Positions 39,229 to 47,525 of a DNA stretch of 64,000 nucleotides are shown piece after piece. Made by a program: the position numbers and the translations under genes. The stretch is from an uncultured Beijerinckiaceae bacterium (lineage in GTDB: Bacteria; Pseudomonadota; Alphaproteobacteria; Rhizobiales; Beijerinckiaceae), in assembly GCA_937863205.1 (NCBI GenBank), contig CALMGA010000228.1:22899-86898 (forward strand), given 5' to 3'. Under the pieces are notes generated by a model that had not been told where the DNA came from, ran no database searches, and saw only the letters and a program-made list of their open reading frames with translations. Numbering within the stretch: the first letter of the stretch is position 1; the number at the start of each line of letters is the position of its first letter.

Positions 39229-40713
39229 ATGGCCATGACGTCTCGAAACGTCGCGCGGGGGTTGGCCTGGTTCGGCATCGGTCTTGGTGTCGCTGAACTG
39301 CTGGCGCCCCGCGCCGTCGCGCGTGCGACCGGGCTGCAAGGGCACGAACGGCTGCTGCAGCTGTTCGGGATCCGCGAGATCGCCTCGGGTGCGCTCATCC
39401 TTGCAGCCAAGGATCCGCAGGCTTGGCTGTGGACGCGGGTCGCGGGCGATGTCCTCGACAGCCTGCTGCTCTCCAAGGGCATGAGCGCCGACAATCCGCG
39501 GCGGCAACGCGCGATGCTGGCGACCGCGGCGGTGGCCCCGGTCGTGGCGCTGGACGCGCTCCACGTCCGCCGCCCACCAAGCCGCGAGACGGCCGAATAC
39601 ACGCCGGCGCCGGCGCCTCATCCCATCAAGCCGTCCGCGACCTTCGTTCGCTACAGCGACGAAGTCGAGCAGATCCCCGCCGACGAATATCGGACGATCG
39701 ACGCGATCCTCGCCTCCACCCTCCGCCTGCACGAGCGCAACCGCGCGAAGCTCGGCGGAGCGGTGCGGGTCTCGCATGCCAAGGCGCACGGCGCCGCGAT
39801 CGGTGAACTCACCGTTGCGGACGACCTGCCGGAACCGCTTGCCCAGGGCGTGTTCAAGCCCGGCGCGCGCTATCCCGTCATCGTTCGTCTCGCCAACGTG
39901 CCGGGCGAAATCGACCATGACGCCGTAGCCACGCAGCGCGGGTTGTCCTTGAAGCTCCTTTCGGTGGTGGGCGAGAAGTTGCCGGGCCACACCGAGGCGA
40001 CGCAGGATTTCGTGCTCGATTCCGGCAACCGCTTCGCCGCCGGCACCGCGGCGCAGTTCCTGATGAACCACCGCCTGCTGGAACACGCGCCGAAGATCCC
40101 CGATGCCATCAAGGCGGCGGTGTCAACGGTGTCGCGGGCCGGCAACAAGGCGCTGCACCGCTTCGGCGCCGATAGCCCGACCCTGGACTTCTTCGGCCAC
40201 AGCCGGGTCCATCCGATGGCGGAGGCGTATTTCACGCAGGCGCCGATCCGCTACGGCGACTACGTGGCCAAGCTCGCCGTCGTGCCCGTGGCACCCGCCC
40301 AGCGAGCGCTCGCCGAGACACCGGTCGACCGCGACGATCCCAATGCGCTGCGGACCGCCACGGTCGGCTACCTCAACGCGCACGACGCCGAATTCGAGAT
40401 CCGGGTGCAGCTTTGCACCGATCTCAAGACCATGCCGGTGGAGGATGCCAGCGTGGAGTGGCCGGAGGAGGAGAGCCCCTATCGCACCGTGGCGCGGCTG
40501 CGCCTGTCGAGGCAGGACGCCTTCAGCCCGGCACGACGGGCCTACGTGGATAGTCTCTCCTTCTGCGTATCGCATAGCCTCGCTGACCATCGGCCGCTCG
40601 GTTCGATCATGCGGGCACGGCTGCGTGCCTATCCCGCGATGTCCCGCCTGCGCCGGACGTCCGACGGCGTGCCGCTGCGGGAGCCAGCGTCGATCGAGGA
40701 CGTGCCTGCATGA
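39229..40713 (+). CDS. Catalase-fold haem protein fused to an N-terminal membrane domain
   Basis: A 494-residue fusion. Residues about 1-120 form a hydrophobic domain (ARGLAWFGIGLGVAELLAPR; LFGIREIASGALILA; AWLWTRVAGDVLDSLLLSKG; ATAAVAPVVALDALHV), of the kind found in small DUF4267-like membrane proteins. Residues about 140-490 are catalase-related: ARYPVIVRLANVPGEID, a probable distal-haem His in VRVSHAKAHGAAIGEL, TQDFVLDSGNRFAAG and FFGHSRVHPMAEAYFTQAPI. Catalase-related proteins of this type include allene oxide synthase-like and peroxidase-like enzymes. ATG 39229 has an AGAGG site. Confidence 0.78.
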   Translation: MAMTSRNVARGLAWFGIGLGVAELLAPRAVARATGLQGHERLLQLFGIREIASGALILAAKDPQAWLWTRVAGDVLDSLLLSKGMSADNPRRQRAMLATAAVAPVVALDALHVRRPPSRETAEYTPAPAPHPIKPSATFVRYSDEVEQIPADEYRTIDAILASTLRLHERNRAKLGGAVRVSHAKAHGAAIGELTVADDLPEPLAQGVFKPGARYPVIVRLANVPGEIDHDAVATQRGLSLKLLSVVGEKLPGHTEATQDFVLDSGNRFAAGTAAQFLMNHRLLEHAPKIPDAIKAAVSTVSRAGNKALHRFGADSPTLDFFGHSRVHPMAEAYFTQAPIRYGDYVAKLAVVPVAPAQRALAETPVDRDDPNALRTATVGYLNAHDAEFEIRVQLCTDLKTMPVEDASVEWPEEESPYRTVARLRLSRQDAFSPARRAYVDSLSFCVSHSLADHRPLGSIMRARLRAYPAMSRLRRTSDGVPLREPASIEDVPA

Positions 40714-40912
40714 TCGTGCCCGGCGCCGAAAGGCCGGACCAGCCGTCGTGCCGCAACGGTCTCGTCGCGAACGGATCGGCTTCGCCCAAAGACTGATCGC
40801 TGGGACAGACATGCCCGCCGTCGCACCAACGGGCTGACCGCCGTACATCGATCAGTTGCGGTCATCGGAGACGTCCTCCCACGTGCGCGAGGCCTGATCT
40901 GCGAGCCTTGGC

Positions 40913-41845
40913 CTACGAGCCTTGGCTGAAATGTCTGATCAAAGCCGCCGCGACGATGTCCGGCGCTTCCCGTGTCGGGAAATGCCCGACGCCGTCGAGC
41001 AACACGGCCTCGAATGGGCCCGAGAACTTGCCCGGAACATCCTTGGCGGCTTCGGGCGGGTTCACGCCGTCCAGCGCGCCGCTGATAAAGATCGTCGGCG
41101 TCGCGATCCGCTTCGTGTCCTTGATCTTTCGCTCCAGCGCGGCCGACCGAGGGTCCGGGTCCGCTTCGTCCCAACGGGCGCGATAGGAGTGGATCGTGAC
41201 CTCGGCCCAGTCCGGGTTTCTCCAGGCTTCGGCCACGGCGTCAAAGGTCGCCTCGTCGTACCAGCCGGGTGGGCTCCAGTTGTCCCACATGATGCGCGCG
41301 AAGCCCTTGGGATCGTCGCGCACCGCCTTCGCCCCGCGCGCCGTCGCTTGAAACCAGTGGTACCACTGGCGTTGGCATTGCCGGAACGGCGGGGTCGGCA
41401 TCCCGCCCAGGCGTGAGGGGGTCGACAGCATCGCGATCTTCGGCACCCGCTCGGGCCAGCCGACCGCGAGTGCTTCCGCCGCATTCGAACCCCAATCATG
41501 ACCCGCGACGAAGACACGGTGGATCCCGAGCGCGTCCATGAGGTCGACCGCGTCCAGCGCGAGAACGCCCGAGTTCCCCGTGCGAGGTGTCGCGTCGTCG
41601 CGGAAGCGCGTGCCGCCGAAGCCGCGCAGGTTCGGCGTGACGGTCCGCAGCCCCGCGGCGTTCAAAGCCGGGATCACGGCCGCCCAGGTCGAGGGATCAT
41701 CCGGCCAGCCATGAAGGAGCACGACGACCGGTGCGTCGCGCGGCCCGTCGTCGAGGAACTCCACGTCGAGCAGTGCCGTCTCGGCGCGCGTCGCAGCGCG
41801 GCGATCGTTCCCTGCGATGCCGAGCACCGTGTCGATGACCGTCAT
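40913..41845 (-). CDS. Epoxide-hydrolase-type alpha/beta hydrolase
   Basis: A 310-residue alpha/beta hydrolase. Oxyanion motif VVLLHGWPDDPSTW, nucleophile Asp in VFVAGHDWGSNAAEAL (G-H-D-W-G, as in epoxide hydrolases and haloalkane dehalogenases) and the catalytic His in DGVGHFPTREAP. The cap region contains WYHWFQATARGAKAV. It lies beside the cytochrome P450 gene on the same strand (277 bp apart), which fits an oxygenation-then-hydrolysis pair, but this is an inference. Confidence 0.88.
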   Translation of the reverse strand: MTVIDTVLGIAGNDRRAATRAETALLDVEFLDDGPRDAPVVVLLHGWPDDPSTWAAVIPALNAAGLRTVTPNLRGFGGTRFRDDATPRTGNSGVLALDAVDLMDALGIHRVFVAGHDWGSNAAEALAVGWPERVPKIAMLSTPSRLGGMPTPPFRQCQRQWYHWFQATARGAKAVRDDPKGFARIMWDNWSPPGWYDEATFDAVAEAWRNPDWAEVTIHSYRARWDEADPDPRSAALERKIKDTKRIATPTIFISGALDGVNPPEAAKDVPGKFSGPFEAVLLDGVGHFPTREAPDIVAAALIRHFSQGS

Positions 41846-42122
41846 GTCCTACCCTTTCCTTCAATGAACAGTTGATCCCGCTTCGCCGACACCTGCCCGA
41901 CACTTGCCGAACAGCGCCTCTCGCACCGACCAGGGGCGCAGGGTTGCCGATGCGCCCGTTGCCGCCTGATCGTCAACCGAGGAGGCGAGCGGGTCGAAAA
42001 ATCAGCGCGTGTCGATCTGGGCAAAGGCGACGTCCGGCGGCGGGGGCTTTCCGTTCTCGCACTTTTTGGCAAAGGCAGACGCCTTGGCGAGCAAGGCTGC
42101 GCAGGCGTGCTCAGCATCGGGC

Positions 42123-43484
42123 CTATCGACAGGCGACACGACGCTCGACCGTGAAGGACAGGCGGAAATGGTCGAGGGTACCGGTCAGCGGGCGGTTCGC
42201 GTCGAGAAGGGTCGCCTGATCCAAAGCGAGAGAACGCCGGTGCAGCAGGGCGGCGATCGTCGCGCTCGCCGCGAGCAGCATGAGGTTGCGCCCGGGGCAG
42301 CCGGCCGGACCCTCGCTGAACGGGATCAGCGGCCAGTCCCGCTCGTCGCGCGGCGTCTGCCACAACTCGGGCACGAAGCGATGCGCTTGCGGCAGGCGCT
42401 CCCCGTCGCGATGGAAAAAGGGCAGGAACACGAGAACCAGCGTGCCGGCCGGCATCGTGCCACCCTCCCATTCGCTCGGCGCCGTGGTTTCGCGCAGGAT
42501 CGCGGGCGTGGTCGGCCAAAGGCGCAGCGCTTCGAGGAGGCAGGCGCGCGTGAACGGCCGCTCGTCGGCTTGGGCCGCCGCATCGACGCCGCGATCCTCG
42601 CCGCGGGCGCTCGCGAGGGCGCCGGGTGCGGTCGCGATCAGCGCGAGTGCGCGGTAGGTCGCGATCCCGGCGGCATCGGTCGCGAACAGCCATTGCGTGA
42701 CCTGATCGATGGGGTCGGCGGCGTCGCAACGTCGGGCGATGCCGGCCGCGAGGCTCGCCGGTGCCGCGCGCGCCAAGTGGTTCACCAGGCGCTCGCGGAA
42801 GCGCTGGCGAAGCCGCCGGCGCTGCGGATGCAGGAAGGCCCAGTTGCCCGCCGCCCGCAGGCGAGCCAGCATGTCCGTCAGTTCGTCGTCGTCCGCCGCG
42901 GCATCGCCCAGGATGATGCGGCGCATGGTGCGATGCCAGGCGTGGGTGAAGTCGCCCCAGCGCAGCGTTGTGCCCGCGCGGGCGAGCAGCGTCTCGACCT
43001 CCTCGCCTGCGACCGTCGCGACGGTGCCCCCTAGGGAATGCGCAGGACGACCGCTTTCGAGCACCTCGTCATGGAACCGCCGACGCGGCTCCCGTTCGGG
43101 CGGACTTGAGATCAGCGACGTCCGCGGCTCGAAGTGGGCGAGCGCCGCACGCTTCTCCCAGGTCGACGACGTGAAAAGCTCGGGCTCGTCGATCAGGACG
43201 CGGTGCACGTGCTCGGGCGCGAGCAGGATGGCTTGCCGGCGGCCCGGAAACGGCAGCAGCAGCGGTCCGTCACCATAGGTGCGTCGCAGGTGCTGGAGGA
43301 TCCGCACGGCACGCGCGTCGAGTGCGAACCGGGCCGCCAGGGTCACCATCGTCGGGCGCCGGATCAGCGCGCCCTTGGCGATCACCGGCAGAACCACGCC
43401 GGCGAAGACCCGCAGCATGCTCGCCACGTCGACCCGCACCAAGCCGCGTGATCTCGGCTGCCCGGGTTCGATCACCTTGGCCAT
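42123..43484 (-). CDS. Cytochrome P450
   Basis: A P450 monooxygenase of about 453 residues. Haem-binding motif FSEGPAGCPGRNL (F-x-x-G-x-x-x-C-x-G), K-helix EALRLW (E-x-x-R) and a W-helical start HLRRTYGDGPLLLPFPGRR are present. The I-helix reads LFATDAAGIATYR: the acidic residue is kept but the usual next Thr is Ala. ATG 43484 is preferred to 43505 because it lies 1 bp after the stop of a small upstream ORF. No ferredoxin or reductase is adjacent. Confidence 0.9.
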   Translation of the reverse strand: MAKVIEPGQPRSRGLVRVDVASMLRVFAGVVLPVIAKGALIRRPTMVTLAARFALDARAVRILQHLRRTYGDGPLLLPFPGRRQAILLAPEHVHRVLIDEPELFTSSTWEKRAALAHFEPRTSLISSPPEREPRRRFHDEVLESGRPAHSLGGTVATVAGEEVETLLARAGTTLRWGDFTHAWHRTMRRIILGDAAADDDELTDMLARLRAAGNWAFLHPQRRRLRQRFRERLVNHLARAAPASLAAGIARRCDAADPIDQVTQWLFATDAAGIATYRALALIATAPGALASARGEDRGVDAAAQADERPFTRACLLEALRLWPTTPAILRETTAPSEWEGGTMPAGTLVLVFLPFFHRDGERLPQAHRFVPELWQTPRDERDWPLIPFSEGPAGCPGRNLMLLAASATIAALLHRRSLALDQATLLDANRPLTGTLDHFRLSFTVERRVACR

Positions 43485-43485
43485 G

Positions 43486-43734
43486 TCAGCCAACCGCGCC
43501 GGCATCGGCCCGATCCAGCATCAGATCGCGAAACCTCACGCCCTCGATCCCGCGCGCGGCGGCTGCGAACCGATGGCCGATGCCGGCGAACGCACCGGTC
43601 GCGGTGGCGAGGGAGCGGATGGTTTGCGACAAAAGATGTTTCCATTCGCGGTGCGACGCACATCCCGCCGGCCGCTCCGGTCCGCCGGACGAGCGTCCAC
43701 CCGGCGCGGGCTCAGTCAGCCAATTCGGGATCAT
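43486..43734 (-). CDS. Uncertain small ORF before the P450
   Basis: An 82-codon ORF whose stop is 1 bp before the P450 ATG (43484). The second half (TIRSLATATGAFAGIGHRF; GIEGVRFRDLMLDRADAG) looks protein-like, the first half does not. It overlaps the end of the DUF3140 gene by 23 bp. It may be a leader, a remnant, or chance. Confidence 0.25.
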   Translation of the reverse strand: MIPNWLTEPAPGGRSSGGPERPAGCASHREWKHLLSQTIRSLATATGAFAGIGHRFAAAARGIEGVRFRDLMLDRADAGAVG

Positions 43735-44071
43735 GGCCCCAGTTCATCAGGGAGTGACGCCATCGCGAGTCCTTGCTGTCGCCGCTCGGCTTTTGTGCCA
43801 TGTGCCGATGGACGTAGCCGACGACCTTCTTCATGTGCGCGTAGTCGTCGTCTGTCAGCTCCGACTTCTTCTTGTGCTTGATCTCGACGATACGTCGCCC
43901 GGCGGCGTGGCCCACGGCCTCCTTGCCGCCGGAACCCGACTTGTTCTGGCCATCGACGTAGCCGACGGATCGGGAATCCTCGCTGTCCAGCCATTTGTCC
44001 AAGCGCGCCGGCGTCATGTTGACGACGGCCGCGAAGTCTTCGCCGATCTGCTTGCGCTCGGCATCATCCAT
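43712..44071 (-). CDS. DUF3140 family protein
   Basis: A 119-residue basic protein with the DUF3140 layout: an N-terminal helix DAERKQIGEDFAAVVNMTPA, LDKWLDSEDSRSVGYVD, a Gly/Ser-Lys linker, ETRIVEIKHKKKSEL-type central stretch (here GRRIVEIKHKKKSEL), and the end DYAHMKKVVGYVHRHMAQ then W-R-H-S-L-M-N-W-G-H-D-P. Function of the family is unknown; DNA binding has been suggested from its charge, without proof. Repeat B1 lies 26 bp upstream of its ATG. Confidence 0.9.
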   Translation of the reverse strand: MDDAERKQIGEDFAAVVNMTPARLDKWLDSEDSRSVGYVDGQNKSGSGGKEAVGHAAGRRIVEIKHKKKSELTDDDYAHMKKVVGYVHRHMAQKPSGDSKDSRWRHSLMNWGHDPELAD

Positions 44072-44096
44072 CGCCGTTCTCCTCCCATTGATGGGC

Positions 44097-44185
44097 TCAG
44101 CAGGTTCGCGTTGGGTGGCCAACGCTTCACCCGCTTCGCTTTCTGACAAGCCGCAGGTTTTGATCGCAAAACCGCGCGGCACTTC
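44097..44185 (+). repeat. Dispersed palindromic repeat, family B, copy 1
   Basis: About 89 bp: AGCAGGTTCGCGTTGG, a spacer with ACGCTTCACCCGCTT, then GCCGCAGGTTTTGATCGCA and AAACCGCG-GGCACTT. Close to the copy at 57670-57777 over nearly its whole length; the right-hand terminal arm is missing here. It lies between DUF3140 and a short-chain dehydrogenase remnant and includes that remnant's last bases. Confidence 0.75.
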
Positions 44186-44345
44186 AGATCATTGCTACCG
44201 GACCGCCGTCCACGCGGTAGTTCGCGCCGTTGACGAAACTCGCCTGCTGCGACAGCAGGAAGACCACCATCGCCGCGACCTCCTCCGCCCGATCCCGCCG
44301 CTGCAGATCAGGCGTCGGCCGCACCCTCTTGAGCCGCGTGAGGAG
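44184..44345 (-). pseudogene. C-terminal remnant of a short-chain dehydrogenase
   Basis: The minus frame encodes EEVAAMVVFLLSQQASFVNG and ANYRVDGGPVAMI-stop, the unmistakable end of SDR enzymes (…V-x-F-L-x-S-x-x-A-S-F-V-x-G-x-x-x-x-V-D-G-G). No Rossmann TGxxxGxG or YxxxK motif is found upstream in any frame; the sequence beyond about 44345 is unrelated. Confidence 0.7.
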
Positions 44346-44369
44346 ATCGCGGGCGGAACGGTGCCATTT

Positions 44370-44610
44370 CGCTTTCGTTGCAGACGAGACAGAAGGACAC
44401 ACCGTGGTTGATCTGCCGGCCGCGACGGTGCTCGATGAGCTTGCCGCGAAGGCGCGATCCATGCCGGCCGATCGGGACACCTGGCTGCGGAGCGACCGGG
44501 CGGAGCTGGCCGGGATCGTCGCGATGCAGGGTACGCCGCCGCCGGTCTTGGCCCGCGACATCCATGTCGCTGGGGCCGCTGCGCCGGCCCGGTACCCGAA
44601 GCCACTGATC
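44370..44610 (+). pseudogene. Coding-like fragment of unknown origin
   Basis: The plus frame has strong GC3 codon use for about 80 codons (VVDLPAATVLDELAAKARSM; DTWLRSDRAELAGIVAMQG), then becomes Cys/Arg/Ser-rich and non-coding in look. No start codon or family was recognised. Likely debris of the same rearrangement that truncated the short-chain dehydrogenase. Confidence 0.25.
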
Positions 44611-44872
44611 CGCGTCGGATCGTTCAAAGCCGCCGCTTATCTCTCCGGTTGCTATCCGGCGACGGCTGTCCGGTGTGCCTTTCCGAGCTGCACTCGTCGA
44701 TCCGGTCGTCCATTCGCATTTGAAGCGGCAAGCAAGCATTGCTTTTGCGTCAACCTTCCCGGTTTCGACGTGGGATCTGTCGACGGAATTGCCTATAGGA
44801 TGGAGCTTCGGATCGCACAGCAACCCGCGCGGGCAGCGGCGCTCCGCTCGGGCGGGGAGCAGGAAAGGATCA

Positions 44873-45562
44873 ATGACCAGAAAGCCGGAGCTTGGGATCG
44901 AACCAGTCAAGGTCAACAGCAGCCTTCGCGATCTGGCCTACGTTTCGCTCAAGAACGCGATCTCGAAGCTCGACATCTATGGCAGCCTCGACGAACTCAG
45001 GCTCGACGAGCGCAAGCTTTCGGCCGAACTCGGCGTCAGCCGAACCCCCGTGCGCGAAGCCCTGACCGTTCTCGAACAGGAGGGCTTCGTGCGCTCCGAA
45101 CCTCGCCGGGGCGTGTTCGTCGTCCGCAAGACCAAGGCGGAGATCGTCGGGATGATCTACGCCTGGGCGGCGCTGGAAAGCATGGCGGCGCGCCTAGCCT
45201 GTGCCAATGCCAGCGACGAACAGCTAAGCTCCCTGCGGACGACGTTTCCCGAATTCTACGAACGGGCGCCCTGCAAGACGATCGATGATTATTCCCACGC
45301 CAACATCCGTTTTCACCAGATGATCGTGTCGTTCGGACAATGTCAGGTGATCTCCGACATGACGAGCAACCTGTTCATGCACGTCCGCGGAATCAGGAGC
45401 CTCGCGATCCGACAGGGCGACAGGGTGATCCGATCGGCCAGGGAACACCAGGAGATCATCAACGCGCTGGAGCAAAGGGACAGCAGCCTGGCGGAATACC
45501 TCGTCCGCAGCCATGCGCTGGGCCTGTCCGCCCACATGCAGGAACACCTGGAAGACGTCTGA
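44873..45562 (+). CDS. GntR-family regulator with FCD domain
   Basis: A 229-residue regulator. N-terminal winged HTH with ELRLDERKLSAELGVSRTPV and REALTVLEQEGFVRSEPRRG (about 35-80); C-terminal all-helical FCD domain (about 90-220) with the metal/ligand His pattern (HANIRFHQMIV, REHQEIINAL, RSHALGLSAH). ATG 44873 follows a strong AGGAAAGGA site. It converges with the oxalate genes; FCD-GntR proteins often bind palindromes of the TGGTATACCA kind, exactly what lies before oxc and oxlT, so it is the best candidate for their regulator. Confidence 0.92.
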   Translation: MTRKPELGIEPVKVNSSLRDLAYVSLKNAISKLDIYGSLDELRLDERKLSAELGVSRTPVREALTVLEQEGFVRSEPRRGVFVVRKTKAEIVGMIYAWAALESMAARLACANASDEQLSSLRTTFPEFYERAPCKTIDDYSHANIRFHQMIVSFGQCQVISDMTSNLFMHVRGIRSLAIRQGDRVIRSAREHQEIINALEQRDSSLAEYLVRSHALGLSAHMQEHLEDV

Positions 45563-45647
45563 CACGCTCGGCGGACGGGTCCGACCCGCCGCCGGCCGCG
45601 GCGTGCGATAAAGGGCCGGCGCCAACGCGCGCCGATGCCCCGCGATC

Positions 45648-45678
45648 GGAGCAGGCCGTCACCCCGACGGCCTGCTCC
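45648..45678. terminator. Bidirectional hairpin between gntR and frc
   Basis: Perfect 13-bp inverted repeat (GGAGCAGGCCGTC / GACGGCCTGCTCC) with a 5-base loop, between the convergent ends of the regulator and frc genes, followed by TT on the plus strand. Confidence 0.7.
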
Positions 45679-45691
45679 TTCGGTCAGCCGA

Positions 45692-46942
45692 TCAGACGGC
45701 CTTGGCCTGATGCAGTTCCTCGATCTGCTGGGCCGTGTAGCCGAGCCCGCTCAGCACCTCATCGGTGTGCTCGCCGAGCAGGGGCGAGGATTTGACGTCG
45801 ACCTTCATGTCCGAGAACTTGATCGGGCTTCCGATCGTCAGGTACGAGCCGAGCTTGGGATGGGGCACCTCGACCACGGTGCCGCTGGCGCGCAGCGACG
45901 GGTCGACGGCGAGTTCCTTCATCGACAGCACGGGCGAGCAGGGGATGTCGAACTTGCGCAGGATGTCCACCGCCTCGAACTTGGTCTTGTCGGCCAGCCA
46001 ACCTTCGATGAAGGTGAAGATGTCGAAGATCTTGTCCTGACGGGCGCGGGCCGTGTTGTAGTTCGGGTCCTCGATCCACTCCGGCTTGCCCAGCGCCCGG
46101 CAGATCGGCGCCCATGCATGGCCCTGGATGGTGAAGTAGATGTAGGCGTTGGGATCGTGCTCCCAGCCCTTGCACTTCAGCACCCAGCCGGGCTGGCCGC
46201 CGCCGCCGGCGTTGCCGCCGCGCGGCACCACGTCCGTGAACTCGCCGTGAGGGTACTGCGGATATTCTTCGAGGTAGCCCAGCGCATCGAGGCGCTGCTG
46301 GTCGCGCAACTTGACGCGGCACAGGTTGAGCACGGAGTCCTGCATCGACACGGCGACCTTCTGGCCCTTGCCGGTCTTGTCGCGCCCGCGCAGCGCGGTG
46401 AGGATGCCGATGGCGAGGTGCATGCCGGTGTTGGAGTCGCCCAGCGCCGCGGCGCTGACGGTCGGGGGACCATCCCAGAAGCCGGTGGTGGAGGCGGCGC
46501 CGCCGGCGCACTGCGCCACGTTCTCGTAGACCTTGAGGTCCTCGTAGTGGTGGCCGTCCGAGAAGCCCTTCACCGAGGCCAGGATCATGCCGGGGTTCAG
46601 CTCCTGGATATGGGCCCAGGAAAAGCCCATGCGATCGAGCGCGCCGGGGCCGAAGTTCTCGACCATCACGTCGGACTCCCTGATCATCTTTTCCAGGACT
46701 TCCTTGCCCAGCGGCGTCTTGGTATCCAGCGTCAGCGAGCGCTTGTTGGAGTTGAGCATGGTGAAGTACAGCGCGTCCGCGTCCTCGACGTGGCGCAGCT
46801 GGGTGCGGGTGACGTCGCCGGCGCCGGGACGCTCGACCTTGATGACGTCAGCGCCGAACCAAGCCAGCATCTGCGTGCACGCCGGACCGGCCTGCACATG
46901 GGTGAAATCGATGATCTTGATGCCTTCGAGCGGTTTGGACAT
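45692..46942 (-). CDS. frc: Formyl-CoA:oxalate CoA-transferase
   Basis: Class III CoA-transferase that moves CoA from formyl-CoA to oxalate; 416 residues from the ATG at 46942. It matches Oxalobacter Frc along its length: [38 protein letters not shown], the catalytic Asp in [11 protein letters not shown] and the glycine loop [11 protein letters not shown]. The residue corresponding to Trp48 of Oxalobacter Frc appears to be Gln (TRTQLR). It is the last gene of the minus-strand group oxc, frc2, PAS, frc. Confidence 0.93.
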   Translation of the reverse strand: MSKPLEGIKIIDFTHVQAGPACTQMLAWFGADVIKVERPGAGDVTRTQLRHVEDADALYFTMLNSNKRSLTLDTKTPLGKEVLEKMIRESDVMVENFGPGALDRMGFSWAHIQELNPGMILASVKGFSDGHHYEDLKVYENVAQCAGGAASTTGFWDGPPTVSAAALGDSNTGMHLAIGILTALRGRDKTGKGQKVAVSMQDSVLNLCRVKLRDQQRLDALGYLEEYPQYPHGEFTDVVPRGGNAGGGGQPGWVLKCKGWEHDPNAYIYFTIQGHAWAPICRALGKPEWIEDPNYNTARARQDKIFDIFTFIEGWLADKTKFEAVDILRKFDIPCSPVLSMKELAVDPSLRASGTVVEVPHPKLGSYLTIGSPIKFSDMKVDVKSSPLLGEHTDEVLSGLGYTAQQIEELHQAKAV

Positions 46943-47029
46943 GTCAAGCCTTTCCAATCTGGTTGATGATCAAACCCTGGCGACGTCTTGCCAGGGAAAC
47001 GCGTGCCACTTGCTTTCGTGCCACTTGGC

Positions 47030-47494
47030 TCAAGTGGGGTCGCCCGCCGCAACCCGGCCATGTGCGGCGGCCTCAAGCTCGCCGAGGCGGCGGCGCAGCT
47101 CGCGCTCCTCGCCCCAGCGGGCCGTCTCGTCGCGGATGATGGCGACGATGGCGCTGACCTTGGCGTCGGCATCGCGCAGCATCGCCACCGTGAAGGCGAT
47201 CGAGAGCGCGCCGCCGTCCTTGCGCATCGCCGGCACCCGCAGAACCTCGGCGCCGTAGCGCGTCTGCCCCGTGCGCATGGATGTTTGATATCCCTGCCAG
47301 TGCCGCCTGCGGTGCCGCTCCGGGGTGATGAGATCCAGCGTCTGCCCGACAGCCTCCGCCTGCGAATAGCCGAAGATGCGCTCGGCGGCGGCGTTCCACA
47401 GCACGATGGCACCGTGCTCGTCGGCGGCGATGATAGCATCGCCCGCCGCCGCCACGAGCTGCGCAGCGTCGAACGAAGGGCTCGGCCCGCTCAT
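47030..47494 (-). CDS. Single-domain PAS protein
   Basis: A 154-residue soluble protein consisting of one PAS domain (about 8-125: VAAAGDAIIAADEHGAIVLW, AAERIFGYSQAEAVGQTLDL, ITPERHR, MRKDGGALSIAFTVAMLRDA) and a short coiled-coil tail (EERELRRRLGELEAA). No output domain, so it may act as a sensor partner for another protein. It lies inside the oxalate gene group, 31 bp after the frc2-proximal gap and 87 bp before frc, and is probably co-transcribed. Confidence 0.85.
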   Translation of the reverse strand: MSGPSPSFDAAQLVAAAGDAIIAADEHGAIVLWNAAAERIFGYSQAEAVGQTLDLITPERHRRRHWQGYQTSMRTGQTRYGAEVLRVPAMRKDGGALSIAFTVAMLRDADAKVSAIVAIIRDETARWGEERELRRRLGELEAAAHGRVAAGDPT

Positions 47495-47525
47495 CGCCGC
47501 GGATCCGTCGGCGCACCCGCGCTCG

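Noticed and set aside
45635..46966. A 443-codon plus-strand ORF across frc
   Set aside because: Antisense shadow of frc; the same applies to long frames over frc2, oxc and the hybrid kinase.
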